Positions 7,649-17,518 of a stretch of 64,000 nucleotides of DNA are shown here, in pieces. Source of the DNA: an uncultured Burkholderiales bacterium (GTDB lineage: Bacteria > Pseudomonadota > Gammaproteobacteria > Burkholderiales > Burkholderiaceae_A); the NCBI GenBank assembly GCA_937864175.1, contig CALMJH010000063.1, positions 1-64,000 of the forward strand, written 5' to 3'. The notes under the pieces were generated by a model. The model did no database searches. It had not been told where the DNA came from and was given only the letters and a program-made list of their open reading frames with translations. How positions within the stretch are numbered: the first letter of the stretch is position 1; each line of letters opens with the position of its first letter. Made by a program: the position numbers and the translations under genes.

Positions 7649-7972
7649 ATGGTGATGCGTCAGTTTTCGTTGGCGGTATCAATCGCCTTGCTCTCGTGGT
7701 CGGCCGCACAAGCCCAGCCCTTTCCCACCGGTGTGGCAGCAAAGGGGCAGGCCCTGCATGCGGCCAAGTGTGTGTCGTGCCACAACTCCATGATGCCCGA
7801 CGGCAAGGGTGAGGAGCTCTATTCGGAGTTTTCTCGCAAGATGACCAATGCCACGCAGCTCAAGGGCATGGTGGAGTTCTGTGCGAACCGCACGAGGTCA
7901 GGCTGGTTTGAGGAGGAGATTGCCCACGTCTCCCGTTATCTCAACGACAGCTTTTACAAGTACACAAAGTAG
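7649..7972 (+). CDS. Small exported monohaem cytochrome c downstream of soxB
   Basis: A 107-residue protein with a Sec signal peptide ending at AQAQ (about residue 23) and one haem site CVSCH at 41-45. Met residues just after it (NSMMP) or in the central region could be the sixth ligand. Near the C terminus FCANRTRSGWFEEEIAHVSRYLN matches a pattern seen in class I cytochromes found beside sulfur-oxidation genes. GGAGA precedes ATG 7649. It may be the electron acceptor for SoxAX or SoxCD, passing electrons to a terminal oxidase; that role is inferred from position only. Confidence 0.75.
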   Translation: MVMRQFSLAVSIALLSWSAAQAQPFPTGVAAKGQALHAAKCVSCHNSMMPDGKGEELYSEFSRKMTNATQLKGMVEFCANRTRSGWFEEEIAHVSRYLNDSFYKYTK

Positions 7973-7974
7973 AC

Positions 7975-8694
7975 TCAGGGGGCTCTTAGCAGAAAGCTGC
8001 CCGTAAACCGACCTGCGAATATGAGGTCGAGGGCAGCCCCTTCTTGGCTGGTCGTGAGCCGGACCCCTTCTCGGGGGCTTGGGTCCACGGAGGCCAGCCT
8101 CAGGAGGTCGGCCGGCCAGTGAACATGCAGCCGTGCCTGCATCGGTAGGTAGCCGTCCAGATAGCGTCGCATGAGCGGACCCGCATGAAGCTGAAAGTTC
8201 TTTCCGGTTCCGTCCAGACGGTCCAGAGCCTGGCTGGTGAGGTTAATGCAGATGTTGGCGCCTTTTTGGACGCCGGTAAGCGTGACATGATGGCCTTCGG
8301 CCTGGACCTGCTCGATGCCGCTGTGAGAGACCACTGACAGGCCAATCAGGCGCTTGGGATTAAAGGCAATGACCACCTTGCGGATGGGATCAAGCTGACG
8401 ATGGCAGGTCGAGACACCAACCCGGCCAGAGGACAGGCTCTCGGCATCGATGTTGACGTGCGACTCATAGGAGTAGGTCTGGGGCTCTGGGTGAACCGCA
8501 AGAAAGCGGAGTTCACCCTCTTTTGCGATGTCATCAAAGTCGAGGGCCATGGCAGACGACCCAATGCAGAGCCCCGCAAGCATGACCAGAGACGCCAAGC
8601 CCATTGGGGTCTTGCGGCAAGCCGGCCCCAGGAGTAGGCGGGTGGCGCTCACGGCCGGCTGGGTGATGGAAGAGACGACTGGATGGAGGGCCAT
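7975..8694 (-). CDS. Secreted protein of unknown function
   Basis: I do not recognise this 239-residue protein. A hydrophobic stretch ([17 protein letters not shown], from about residue 31) ending at AMA looks like a Sec signal; with the longest start it is preceded by 30 residues containing Arg and Lys, while starting at the internal ATG (8604) would leave a signal lacking positive charges. The mature part has two cysteines (STC and NIC) that could form a disulfide, and many beta-strand-like stretches. Its start overlaps the end of tesA by 46 bases, so it is co-transcribed with tesA, and it converges with the sox-linked cytochrome gene two bases away. Confidence 0.65.
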   Translation of the reverse strand: MALHPVVSSITQPAVSATRLLLGPACRKTPMGLASLVMLAGLCIGSSAMALDFDDIAKEGELRFLAVHPEPQTYSYESHVNIDAESLSSGRVGVSTCHRQLDPIRKVVIAFNPKRLIGLSVVSHSGIEQVQAEGHHVTLTGVQKGANICINLTSQALDRLDGTGKNFQLHAGPLMRRYLDGYLPMQARLHVHWPADLLRLASVDPSPREGVRLTTSQEGAALDLIFAGRFTGSFLLRAP

Positions 8695-9296
8695 AGGGTG
8701 TCGAGTATGAGCGGTTGGGCCTTGGCATTTGGATGGATGCGGTCAGCTTGAAAAAAGGATTCGTCCAGGGCGAACCCCTCGAGCATGAAGGGAACGAGTC
8801 TCACGGGATATTGTTTGGACAGGCCTTGGTAGACCGCCTGAAACTGTTGGTCGTAGGTGGGGCCGTAGTTTGGGGGCAGACGGATGCCCACCAGAATGAC
8901 CGAGGACTTCTGCTGAAGACTCTTTTCAATGATAAGGGCCAGGTTCTGCCGGGTCTGTGCCAGAGACAGTCCTCGTAGGGCATCGTTGGCCCCCAGAGCC
9001 AAGACCACCAACGAGGGTCTGACCTGCCGCAGGACACGCTCGAAGCGCTGGCGCCCGCCAAAAGTAGTCTCGCCTGATAGGCTGCGGTTGACCACCTGAT
9101 GGGGGAACCCCTGGGCCCTCAGACGGTCTTGCAAGAGGGTGGGCCATCCTTGATTTCGGGCCAGTCCGTAGGCTGCCGAGAGGCTGTCACCATAAACCAG
9201 TATGCTCGGTTCGGTGCTGGCGCCTGCGGGGGACAGTGGGGCCAGTAGACCAGCAAAAAGTACCGAGAGGAAAACGCGTTTTGTCAGCATATGCAC
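8649..9296 (-). CDS. tesA: TesA, periplasmic multifunctional SGNH esterase/lysophospholipase
   Basis: An SGNH-hydrolase of 215 residues that hydrolyses acyl thioesters, aryl esters and lysophospholipids in the periplasm. A signal peptide ends near AGAS (about residue 27). Block I is YGDSLSAAYG with catalytic Ser38; the block III asparagine is in LALGANDALRG; the catalytic Asp-His pair is in DRIHPNAKAQ near the C terminus. As in E. coli, it is divergent from the ybbA-type ATPase gene, but here the two overlap head-to-head. Confidence 0.92.
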   Translation of the reverse strand: MHMLTKRVFLSVLFAGLLAPLSPAGASTEPSILVYGDSLSAAYGLARNQGWPTLLQDRLRAQGFPHQVVNRSLSGETTFGGRQRFERVLRQVRPSLVVLALGANDALRGLSLAQTRQNLALIIEKSLQQKSSVILVGIRLPPNYGPTYDQQFQAVYQGLSKQYPVRLVPFMLEGFALDESFFQADRIHPNAKAQPLILDTLWPSIQSSLPSPSRP

Positions 9297-9949
9297 TTGA
9301 GGCCGATAGCCTCTCTAAGACGGTCTTTGATGGGGAAGATTCCATCGACATTCTCTCTGAGATTTCTCTGGCCGTGCCTGCGGCGAGTTCTCTGGCACTC
9401 TGCGGTCCTTCGGGCTGCGGGAAGTCCACCCTGTTGGGTCTCTTAGGGGGGCTGGATACGCCCACCGGTGGGACCGTCTGCTGGTTTGGTGAGCCCATTA
9501 GCGGCCTGTCAGAAGAACAACGGGCGGCCCGGCGCAACGGCAGCCTGGGTTTTGTTTTTCAGTCTTTTCAGCTCCTGCCCCAACTCAGTGCCCTTGAGAA
9601 CGTCCTGCTGCCTCTTGCACTGGCCGGCCGGGCCCAAGAGACCCAGCGGGCTGAGGACTTGTTGGAGCGGGTCGGACTTGCCCAGCGCATGCGTCACTTT
9701 CCTGCAACCCTCAGTGGCGGGGAGCAGCAGCGGGTTGCCCTTGCCCGAGCCTTCGCACTCTCGCCACGGTTGCTGTTGGCCGATGAGCCGACCGGCAGTC
9801 TGGATGCGGCCAGCGGAGACCGCGTCATGGCCCTGTTCTTCGAGCTCCAGAGACAGCACCAGACCACGGTCGTGGTGGTGACTCACGACCAGTCTCTGGC
9901 AGCCCGCTGTGACCGGGTGATTCAGATGAAGGCCGGCCGGATCGTATAA
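9236..9949 (+). CDS. ybbA: YbbA-type ABC transporter ATP-binding protein, no adjacent permease
   Basis: An ABC ATPase of the LolD/YbbA subfamily: Walker [11 protein letters not shown]-loop FQSFQLLP, signature [10 protein letters not shown], Walker B LLADEPTG and switch His in THDQS are all intact. In E. coli ybbA is followed by the large permease ybbP; here the next gene is purL and no permease is in the window. The longest frame begins at GTG 9236, inside divergent tesA, with GCGGGGG upstream; TTG 9281 is an alternative that starts just before the conserved [11 protein letters not shown] region. Both starts overlap tesA, so the true start is uncertain. Confidence 0.85.
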   Translation: MGPVDQQKVPRGKRVLSAYALEADSLSKTVFDGEDSIDILSEISLAVPAASSLALCGPSGCGKSTLLGLLGGLDTPTGGTVCWFGEPISGLSEEQRAARRNGSLGFVFQSFQLLPQLSALENVLLPLALAGRAQETQRAEDLLERVGLAQRMRHFPATLSGGEQQRVALARAFALSPRLLLADEPTGSLDAASGDRVMALFFELQRQHQTTVVVVTHDQSLAARCDRVIQMKAGRIV

Positions 9950-9958
9950 TTGCGGTCT

Positions 9959-12900
9959 ATGTCCATAGTCCGCTGCCTCCCGGGGGCGCAGGCGCTTTCT
10001 GCCTTCCGTCAGGCCCGGCTTCTTCAGAGTCTTCAGTCCGCCCTGCCAGCCCTTGAGATCCTTGGTGCTCGCTGGGCCTATCTCACCGAATTCTCCCAGC
10101 CTGACGTCCTGGAGTCCTCTGAAAAAGCGCGTCAGTTGCTGACGGATCTGCTTGATCTCGAGGGCTTGGTCTTCGCCCCGCCCAAAAAAGGCCAGCGGAT
10201 TTGGGTCTTCCCGCGTCGCGGTACTCGTTCGCCTTGGTCCTCTAAGGCCTCCGATATTTTGTTGTCCTGCGGCCTGTCAGAGGTCAGTCGCTTAGAGCGT
10301 GGCATCTGCTTCGACCTCCTGCTGCCGGCCAGGGCCTCGGGGCTCACCCCCGCCGTTGCGAACCTTCTGGCCGATCGCATGATTGAGCAACTCTTCGAGG
10401 GAGAGCCGCCCCTCGATTTGTTTGAGGCTCCTGATGCGCAGGGCCTGGGGCTTATTGCCCTGGGAGACCGAGGGCAGGCGGCCCGAACCGCACTCGCGCA
10501 GGCCAACCAATCACTGGGACTGGCCTTGTCGGACGATGAAGTGGACTATCTGGTGGAGGCCTACCAGCGTCTGGGGCGTGATCCCACCGATGTCGAACTC
10601 ATGATGTTTGCCCAGGCCAACTCCGAACACTGCCGACACAAGATCTTCAATGCAGATTTCACCATCGATGGCCAGGCCATGCCCCGGTCACTGTTCGGGA
10701 TGATTCGCCATACGCACCAACAGACGCCCGACCATACCCTGAGTGCCTACGCCGACAATGCGGCCGTCTTGGAGGGCGCCAGGGCGACACGCTGGGCTCC
10801 TCCAGCCGGCCAGCCAGGACCCTACCGGGCCCAGACCGAGGCCCTGCACACCGTTCTGAAGGCCGAGACCCACAACCACCCAACCGCCATCTCACCATTT
10901 CCGGGAGCTGCTACCGGGGCTGGTGGTGAGATTCGAGACGAGGGGGCCACGGGTCGGGGCGCGGAGCCTCGGGCTGGCCTGACGGGCTTTGCAGTCTCTG
11001 GTTTGCACTTTGATGGCCGCTCCCATGCACCCGACCGAATCGCCTCGCCGCTGTCGATCATGACGGAGGGACCGCTGGGGGGTGCCGCCTTTAACAACGA
11101 ATTCGGCCGCCCGAATCTGCTGGGTTATTTCAGAAGTTTTGAGCTCGACCATGCAGGCCAGCGTTGGGGCTATCACAAGCCAATCATGTTGGCCGGGGGT
11201 GTCGGTGTGATCCGAGAGATTCTGGTCGACAAGCACGGCATTGCACCAGGGTCTCTTCTGATTCAGCTGGGTGGCCCGGGTATGCGAATCGGCATGGGAG
11301 GCGGTGCCGCCTCCTCCATGCAGACGGGCACCAATCAGGCCGACCTCGACTTCAATTCCGTCCAGAGGGGCAACCCCGAGATGCAACGTCGTGCGCAGGA
11401 GGTCATTGATGCCTGCGTCGCGTTGGGCCAGGAAAATCCCATCCTTTCGATTCACGATGTCGGCGCGGGCGGTCTGTCCAACGCCTTTCCAGAGTTGGTC
11501 CACGGGGCAGACCGGGGCGGCCGTTTTGAGCTCAGACGAGTCCCGCTCGACGAGAAGGGCCTGTCGCCGGCAGAGATCTGGTGCAATGAGTCGCAGGAGC
11601 GTTATGTTCTGGCCATTGCGCCGGACCAGGAAGATCGATTTGCGCAGATCTGCGCCCGCGAGCGCTGTCCCATGGCGGTGGTGGGCCTTGCCACCGACGC
11701 TCATCACCTTGAACTCGTGGACAGTCAGGCACCGAAGGGGGCCCAGCAGCCAGTGGAGATGCCTCTGCAGGTCCTGCTGGGCAAACCGCCCAAGGTCCAT
11801 CGCAATGTTCGACGAGTCCAGCAGCCCGTCAATGCCCTAGACCTCACCCAGATCGACCTCGGCCAGGCCATTGAGTCGGTCTTGGCCCAGCCCACGGTGG
11901 GTTCCAAACAATTCCTGATTACCATCGGCGATCGCACCGTTGGTGGGCTCACAGCCCGAGATCCCATGGTCGGCCCCTGGCAGACCCCGGTGGCCGACGT
12001 GGCTGCGACTCTCTGGGACTACGAGGGCTTTGGGGGTCAGGCCATTGCCACCGCAGAGCGTCCACCATTGGCAATTCTTAACCCCGCAGCCTCTGCACGC
12101 ATGGCCCTTGGAGAGGTCTTGACCAACCTACTGGCGGCACCTGTCGATGATTTTCGCAAGACCAAGCTCTGTGCCAACTGGATGGCGGCCTGTGGTGAGC
12201 CAGGACAGGATGCTGCGCTCTACGAGGCCGTTGAAGCCCTGGCCATGGAGGCCTGCCCGGCCCTTGGTCTCTCGATACCGGTCGGGAAAGACTCGCTCAG
12301 CATGCGGACACAGTGGAAAGATGACCAGGGCCATCTTCAGTCGGTCATCTCGCCGGTCTCGCTGAACTTAACCGCCGTCTCGCCGATTGAGGATGTCCGT
12401 CAGATCTGGACACCGGTGATGCAGACCGAGAGCGAGAGCGTTTTGATTCTGATCGACTTGGGCCTTGGTCAGGCCAGGCTGGGCGGATCCATTCTCGCCC
12501 AGACGCAGGGAGTCTTCGGAGAGGCTGTGCCCGATCTTGATGACGTCCAGCAGCTTGAGCGTTTGCGCAAAGCCCTCTTGCAGGCCCGCGAGCAGCAGCT
12601 GGTCCTGGCCTACCACGATCGCTCAGATGGAGGCCTGCTGGCCTGTCTGGCCGAGATGGCCTTTGCCACTCGTTGTGGCCTCACCATCAATGTGGACTTG
12701 CTGACCATCGACCCCGTAGCGGCCGACTGGGGCGACTTCAAAATTCGCCCAGACCAGGTAGCAGTGCAGAGGGCCGAGTGGACCCTCAAGGCTCTGTTCA
12801 ATGAAGAATTGGGAGTGGTGATTCAGCTAGCCAAGGCCAACCGGTCGGCCTTCATGGACATTCTGCGGGCCCATGACCTGTCCAAACATGCCTTCGAGGT

Positions 12901-13930
12901 CGCCAGTCCAAATCCTCGAGACAGCATCGAGATTTATCGGGATGCCAAGTGTATTTTTAGTGCCCCCCGAAAAAAGCTTCAGGCGGCCTGGTCGTCTGCC
13001 TCCCGCCAGATCGCAAGTCAGCGGGACAATCCCCAGGCGGTGGCCCAGGACTACGAAGACCAGCTCTCGTCGGCCGATCCCATGCCGGTGGTCCTGCCCA
13101 CAACGCTCATCAGTGCCCTGCAGGCTCCACTGGTAAACCGTGGGGTGCCGCCCAGAGTCGCTGTCTTGCGAGAGCAGGGCGTGAATGGTCAGGTCGAAAT
13201 GGCTGCGGCCTTCCATGCAGCGGGTTTTGAATCCTGGGACGTTCACATGTCGGACCTCGCCGAGGGCCGGGTGGACCTGAAGGACTTCCAGGGTTTTGTG
13301 GCCTGTGGGGGCTTCTCTTTCGGCGACGTGCTGGGGGCTGGTCAGGGATGGTCTCGGTCCATCTTTTACAACCCAGCCCTGCGGGCCTCCTTCGAGGCAT
13401 TTCTGGCCGACGAGAGCCGATTTGCCCTGGGCGTCTGCAATGGCTGTCAGATGTTGAGCAGCCTGGCCTCCATTATTCCCGGGGCAGACCACTGGCCGAG
13501 GTTCCGAAGGAATCTGTCCGAGCAATTCGAGGCCCGACTCTCGTTTGTCGAGGTGGTGGAGTCGCCCTCAGTCTTTTTCAGGGACATGGCCGGAGCCCGT
13601 CTGCCAATTGTGGTCTCTCATGGCGAGGGGCGGGCAGACTGGTCCCATCACTCGGATGCCGCGCGGGCGCAGGCCCAGACACTGGTGGCCATGCGGTACG
13701 TCGATGCGGCCGGTCAGCCCACCGAGCGTTATCCCGCCAATCCCAATGGGTCTGCACTGGGTATTACGGCCGTCACCAGTCGGAGTGGCCATGTGACTGT
13801 CCTGATGCCCCACCCGGAGCGGGTCTTCCGAAATGTGCAGTTCTCTTATCTGCCGCCGGCGCTTCAAGCGTTGGGTGAGGTCTCGCCCTGGCTTCAGATG
13901 TTCCGTAACGCTTACCGTTGGGTCCACTAA
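9959..13930 (+). CDS. purL: PurL, phosphoribosylformylglycinamidine synthase
   Basis: The large single-chain FGAM synthase (1323 residues, the usual Gram-negative length) converts FGAR, glutamine and ATP to FGAM in purine synthesis. The order is N-terminal PurS-like domain, linker, two AIRS-like halves ([29 protein letters not shown] region; later [11 protein letters not shown]) and a C-terminal class I glutamine amidotransferase with the nucleophile in GVCNGCQM and the His-Glu pair in [12 protein letters not shown] in frame directly follows the ybbA stop, but ATG 9959 gives the conserved MSIVR start. ybiT follows two bases after the stop. Confidence 0.97.
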   Translation: MSIVRCLPGAQALSAFRQARLLQSLQSALPALEILGARWAYLTEFSQPDVLESSEKARQLLTDLLDLEGLVFAPPKKGQRIWVFPRRGTRSPWSSKASDILLSCGLSEVSRLERGICFDLLLPARASGLTPAVANLLADRMIEQLFEGEPPLDLFEAPDAQGLGLIALGDRGQAARTALAQANQSLGLALSDDEVDYLVEAYQRLGRDPTDVELMMFAQANSEHCRHKIFNADFTIDGQAMPRSLFGMIRHTHQQTPDHTLSAYADNAAVLEGARATRWAPPAGQPGPYRAQTEALHTVLKAETHNHPTAISPFPGAATGAGGEIRDEGATGRGAEPRAGLTGFAVSGLHFDGRSHAPDRIASPLSIMTEGPLGGAAFNNEFGRPNLLGYFRSFELDHAGQRWGYHKPIMLAGGVGVIREILVDKHGIAPGSLLIQLGGPGMRIGMGGGAASSMQTGTNQADLDFNSVQRGNPEMQRRAQEVIDACVALGQENPILSIHDVGAGGLSNAFPELVHGADRGGRFELRRVPLDEKGLSPAEIWCNESQERYVLAIAPDQEDRFAQICARERCPMAVVGLATDAHHLELVDSQAPKGAQQPVEMPLQVLLGKPPKVHRNVRRVQQPVNALDLTQIDLGQAIESVLAQPTVGSKQFLITIGDRTVGGLTARDPMVGPWQTPVADVAATLWDYEGFGGQAIATAERPPLAILNPAASARMALGEVLTNLLAAPVDDFRKTKLCANWMAACGEPGQDAALYEAVEALAMEACPALGLSIPVGKDSLSMRTQWKDDQGHLQSVISPVSLNLTAVSPIEDVRQIWTPVMQTESESVLILIDLGLGQARLGGSILAQTQGVFGEAVPDLDDVQQLERLRKALLQAREQQLVLAYHDRSDGGLLACLAEMAFATRCGLTINVDLLTIDPVAADWGDFKIRPDQVAVQRAEWTLKALFNEELGVVIQLAKANRSAFMDILRAHDLSKHAFEVASPNPRDSIEIYRDAKCIFSAPRKKLQAAWSSASRQIASQRDNPQAVAQDYEDQLSSADPMPVVLPTTLISALQAPLVNRGVPPRVAVLREQGVNGQVEMAAAFHAAGFESWDVHMSDLAEGRVDLKDFQGFVACGGFSFGDVLGAGQGWSRSIFYNPALRASFEAFLADESRFALGVCNGCQMLSSLASIIPGADHWPRFRRNLSEQFEARLSFVEVVESPSVFFRDMAGARLPIVVSHGEGRADWSHHSDAARAQAQTLVAMRYVDAAGQPTERYPANPNGSALGITAVTSRSGHVTVLMPHPERVFRNVQFSYLPPALQALGEVSPWLQMFRNAYRWVH

Positions 13931-13932
13931 CT

Positions 13933-15549
13933 ATGCTGTCCACCGCAAACATCACCATGCAGTTCGGCGCCAAGCCGCTTTTCGAGAATGTCTCAGTCAA
14001 ATTTGGCGGCGGCAATCGATACGGCCTCATCGGCGCCAACGGCTGTGGCAAGTCCACCTTCATGAAGATTCTGGGGGGCGACCTCGAGCCCTCAGGCGGG
14101 GTGGTCATGACAGACCCAGGGGTTCGGCTGGGCAAGCTGCGGCAGGACCAGTTTGCCTATGAGGATGTGCGGGTGCTCGATGTCGTCATGATGGGCCACG
14201 AAGAGATGTGGTCGGCCATGACTGACCGCGATGCCATCTATGCAAACCCTGATGCCACCGAGGAGGACTACATGCGGGCGGCCGATCTAGAGGCCAAGTT
14301 CGCAGAGTACGACGGCTACACCGCAGAGGCCAGGGCAGGCGAGCTGCTCTTGGGCGCGGGCATTGGCACCGAACTCCACAACGGCCCCATGCGAGAGATT
14401 GCCCCCGGCTGGAAGCTCCGAGTCTTGCTGGCCCAGGCGCTTTTTAGCAATCCCGACGTGCTGTTGCTCGATGAGCCCACCAACAACCTGGACATCGACA
14501 CCATTCGCTGGCTTGAGGACCTGCTCAACGACCGCGACAGCACCATGATCATCATCTCGCACGACCGACATTTTTTGAATTCGGTCTGTACCCACATGGC
14601 CGACGTCGACTATGGTGAGATTCGCATCTACCCCGGTAACTACGACGACTACATGCTGGCAGCGACAGAGTCTCGGGCACGTCTCATGGCTGCGAATGCC
14701 AAGAGCAAGGAGCGAGTCTCTGAGTTGCAGGAGTTCGTTCGTCGATTTGCAGCCAACAAGAGTAAGGCAAAGCAGGCCACCTCTCGGCGCAAGCTGATTG
14801 AGAAGATTCAGTCCGATGCGGTCGAGGTGCGTCCGTCCTCCCGTCAGAATCCCTTCATTCGCTTTGAGCAGGCGAAACAACTCTATCGCCAGGCGGTGCA
14901 CCTGCAGAGTCTGCTCAAAGCCTTTGATGGTCAGCCGGTGCTGAACAAGGTCTCACTGATGGTCGAGGCGGGTGAGAAGATTGCAATCGTTGGGCCCAAT
15001 GGTGCGGGCAAGTCCACGCTGATCAAGACCATGATTGGTCAGGCTTTTGGTGGCTACGACCCTGACGACGGCCTGGCCAAGTGGTCCGAGAATGCGCAGA
15101 TTGGCTACATGCCGCAGGATGTCTATCCCGCCTTTGAGGTGGACCTCACTCTCACCACCTGGCTCCAACGCTATGCGCAGGAGGGGGACGACGACCAGGC
15201 CCTGCGGTCTATTCTGGGTCGTCTGCTCTTTTCGGGTGACGATGTCCACAAGCAGGTCAGCGTGCTCTCGGGTGGAGAGAAACACCGCATGAGTTTTGGT
15301 CGACTCATGCTGGAGCGGGCCAACGTGCTGATTCTGGACGAGCCTACCAATCACCTGGATATGGAATCCATCGAGTCGCTCCAGATGGCCCTTGAAAAGT
15401 TTGAAGGCACCCTGTTTGTGGTTTCGCATGACCGCGAGTTTGTCAATGCGGTGGCCACCCGCATCTGGGCCATGCATGCCGATGGCAAGGTGGTGGACTT
15501 CCAGGGTAGCTACGACGAGTTTCTTACCAGCCAGGGCGTGGAGGTCTAG
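13933..15549 (+). CDS. ybiT: YbiT-type ABC-F ATPase
   Basis: A soluble ABC-F protein with two ATPase domains, which act on the ribosome rather than in transport. Both Walker A motifs ([18 protein letters not shown]), both signatures and both DEPTN motifs ([18 protein letters not shown]) are intact. The sequence from the [12 protein letters not shown] start onward follows E. coli YbiT closely, including the [18 protein letters not shown] linker. An upstream in-frame start inside purL is ignored in favour of ATG 13933. It lies in a tight run purL–ybiT–mobA–moeA. Confidence 0.93.
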   Translation: MLSTANITMQFGAKPLFENVSVKFGGGNRYGLIGANGCGKSTFMKILGGDLEPSGGVVMTDPGVRLGKLRQDQFAYEDVRVLDVVMMGHEEMWSAMTDRDAIYANPDATEEDYMRAADLEAKFAEYDGYTAEARAGELLLGAGIGTELHNGPMREIAPGWKLRVLLAQALFSNPDVLLLDEPTNNLDIDTIRWLEDLLNDRDSTMIIISHDRHFLNSVCTHMADVDYGEIRIYPGNYDDYMLAATESRARLMAANAKSKERVSELQEFVRRFAANKSKAKQATSRRKLIEKIQSDAVEVRPSSRQNPFIRFEQAKQLYRQAVHLQSLLKAFDGQPVLNKVSLMVEAGEKIAIVGPNGAGKSTLIKTMIGQAFGGYDPDDGLAKWSENAQIGYMPQDVYPAFEVDLTLTTWLQRYAQEGDDDQALRSILGRLLFSGDDVHKQVSVLSGGEKHRMSFGRLMLERANVLILDEPTNHLDMESIESLQMALEKFEGTLFVVSHDREFVNAVATRIWAMHADGKVVDFQGSYDEFLTSQGVEV

Positions 15550-15554
15550 CCAGG

Positions 15555-16160
15555 ATGAGCGACCTCGTCACAGGATTGGTACTGGCTGGCGGACGCGGCA
15601 GTCGTATGGGCGGACTGGACAAGGGGCTTGAGCGGTTTAAGGGTGAGCCGATGGCCTTCCGGGCGGTGCTCAGGCTCATGCCGCAGGTTCGTGAGACCGT
15701 TATCAATGCCAACCGCAATCTTGGGGCCTACGAGAATTTTGGTGTCGAGGTGGTAATGGACACCATTGAGGGCTATCAGGGCCCTCTGGCTGGTTTCTTG
15801 GCGGGTCTTGCGGTGGTCAGCACGCCCTATCTGCAGGCGGTGCCCTGCGACGTGCCAAATTTCCCAGCCGATTTGGTCAGCAGACTGCTTCAGGCGGCCG
15901 AGGCGGCCGATGCGCCCCTCGCCATGCCGGTCACCGTCGAGGCCGATGGTCGCCGCCAGGTACACCCGGTCTTTTTGCTCATGCGTGCAGACGTCCACGA
16001 CAGCCTCATCCACTATGTCACCAAGGGAGGGCGGAAAATTGACGAATGGACCAAGACCCTCAACGCACTAGAGGTGGAATTCCCTGATAGTCAGGCTTTC
16101 TTCAACGTCAATACCATTGAAGAACTAAAAGAGCTTGAGGGACGAGGGTCGGCTGGCTAA
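15555..16160 (+). CDS. mobA: MobA, molybdenum cofactor guanylyltransferase
   Basis: MobA joins GMP to Mo-molybdopterin, giving the bis-MGD cofactor that formate dehydrogenases need. The 201-residue protein has the nucleotidyltransferase signature LAGGRGSRMGGLDKGL at about 10-25, the GPLAGFLAGL segment and the PCDVPNFP motif. It is five bases downstream of ybiT and 38 upstream of moeA. The formate dehydrogenase in this window is an obvious client, whereas SoxC uses the non-guanylated cofactor. Confidence 0.94.
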   Translation: MSDLVTGLVLAGGRGSRMGGLDKGLERFKGEPMAFRAVLRLMPQVRETVINANRNLGAYENFGVEVVMDTIEGYQGPLAGFLAGLAVVSTPYLQAVPCDVPNFPADLVSRLLQAAEAADAPLAMPVTVEADGRRQVHPVFLLMRADVHDSLIHYVTKGGRKIDEWTKTLNALEVEFPDSQAFFNVNTIEELKELEGRGSAG

Positions 16161-16198
16161 TCTGGCCATCAGAGTTCCTGAGCCAGAGAGAATCCCCT

Positions 16199-17512
16199 AT
16201 GTCCGCCCTGACCAACCTCGACCAGATTGTCTCGTGCATCACGGGCTATGACCCGGATGCCCTTCCCGTCGACAAGGCCCTTGAGGTCATCGACGGGCTC
16301 TGTGCGCCGGTCACCCAGACCCTCGCGATCGAGCGGGTCGCTGTTCGGGAGGCCCTGGGCCGGGTCCTTGCCGAAGACCTGATTTCGCCCATCAACGTCC
16401 CTAGTCACGACAACTCGGCCATGGACGGCTATGCCTTTGATGGCAGCCAGTTGCAGGTCAGCGATGCACAGGTTCGACTCTCGGTCGTCGGTGAGGCCTT
16501 TGCTGGGAGAGTCTATTCGGGGGAGTGTCCCGCGGGTGCTTGTATTCGCATCATGACCGGGGCGGTGATGCCCCGGGGCTGCAACACCGTCATTCCACAA
16601 GAGTTCACCGAGCGACAGGGCGAGGAAATTGTTTTTCTGTCGAGGGCGGTGCGGTCGGGAGACAACCGTCGGCTGGCCGGCGAGGACCTAGCAGCCGGCC
16701 ATCCAGCGCTGCAGGCGGGACGCATCATTCGGCCAGCAGACCTCGGCCTGGTGGCCTCGCTCGGCTATGCCGAACTCCCCGTCCGGCGACGTCTGCGGGT
16801 GGCTTTTTTTTCCACTGGGGACGAGTTGAGGTCGGTGGGTGAGCCTCTGGAGGCGGGCTGCGTCTATGACAGCAACCGCTACACCATCTTCGGCATGCTG
16901 CGTCGTCTAGGGGTCGACGTGGTGGACATGGGCGTCATTGCCGACCAGCCCGAGGCCCTGGAGAACGCCTTTCGACGGGCCGCCGAATCTTCCGATGCCA
17001 TCGTGACCTCTGGCGGCGTCTCCGTGGGCGAGGCCGATTTCATCAAGTCCATGATGGCCAAGCTAGGGGATGTGACCTTCTGGCGCATCGCCATGCGGCC
17101 CGGTAGACCCATGGCCTTTGGTCGGCTCTGGTCGGGCGAGGCGGTGGGCGAAGGGCAGTCTGCAGTGCTCTTCGGGTTGCCCGGCAACCCGGTTGCGGTG
17201 ATGGTGACCTTCTACATCTTTGTCCGGCATGGCCTCTTGACTATGCTTGGAGCCCAAGCTGAGCAGGGATTGCCGCTCAATGTTGTGAGCGATGAGCGAA
17301 TTCCCAAAAAGCCCGGACGAACTGAATACCGGCGAGGACAGCTTTTTATCGGTCCAGATGGCCGGGCCAAGGTAAGAACCACTGGCGGCCAGGGCTCCGG
17401 CATCCTGAGGTCCATGAGCGACGCCAACTGCCTGGTGGTCTTGGACCACGAGACTAACCTCATTGAAAAAGGGGAGCCCGTCAAGGTGCTCCCCTTCGAT
17501 GGCCTGGTCTAG
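16199..17512 (+). CDS. moeA: MoeA, molybdopterin molybdenumtransferase
   Basis: MoeA inserts molybdate (or tungstate) into adenylylated molybdopterin. The 437-residue protein shows HDNSAMDGYAFDG (about 62-74), FFSTGDELRS, GGVSVGEADF and the FGLPGNPVAVMV motif, in the usual order, ending in the C-terminal beta-barrel domain. It completes a mobA–moeA pair beside the tungstate uptake operon, with which it converges. The last coding bases contain a hairpin that on the other strand is a terminator for tupA. Confidence 0.95.
   Translation: MSALTNLDQIVSCITGYDPDALPVDKALEVIDGLCAPVTQTLAIERVAVREALGRVLAEDLISPINVPSHDNSAMDGYAFDGSQLQVSDAQVRLSVVGEAFAGRVYSGECPAGACIRIMTGAVMPRGCNTVIPQEFTERQGEEIVFLSRAVRSGDNRRLAGEDLAAGHPALQAGRIIRPADLGLVASLGYAELPVRRRLRVAFFSTGDELRSVGEPLEAGCVYDSNRYTIFGMLRRLGVDVVDMGVIADQPEALENAFRRAAESSDAIVTSGGVSVGEADFIKSMMAKLGDVTFWRIAMRPGRPMAFGRLWSGEAVGEGQSAVLFGLPGNPVAVMVTFYIFVRHGLLTMLGAQAEQGLPLNVVSDERIPKKPGRTEYRRGQLFIGPDGRAKVRTTGGQGSGILRSMSDANCLVVLDHETNLIEKGEPVKVLPFDGLV
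17466..17494 (-). terminator. tup operon terminator embedded in the moeA 3' end
   Basis: Read on the minus strand, the perfect stem GGGGAGC/GCTCCCC with a ten-base loop is followed by TTTTTC, 25 bases beyond the tupA stop. It lies wholly inside the coding sequence of convergent moeA. Confidence 0.75.
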
Positions 17513-17518
17513 AACGGT

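Noticed and set aside
10892-11800. 302-codon antisense frame in purL
   Set aside because: Shadow of purL codon bias; no ribosome site or homology signal.
15540-16200. Moco riboswitch before mobA/moeA
   Set aside because: Gaps are only 5 and 38 bases, far too short for this RNA.
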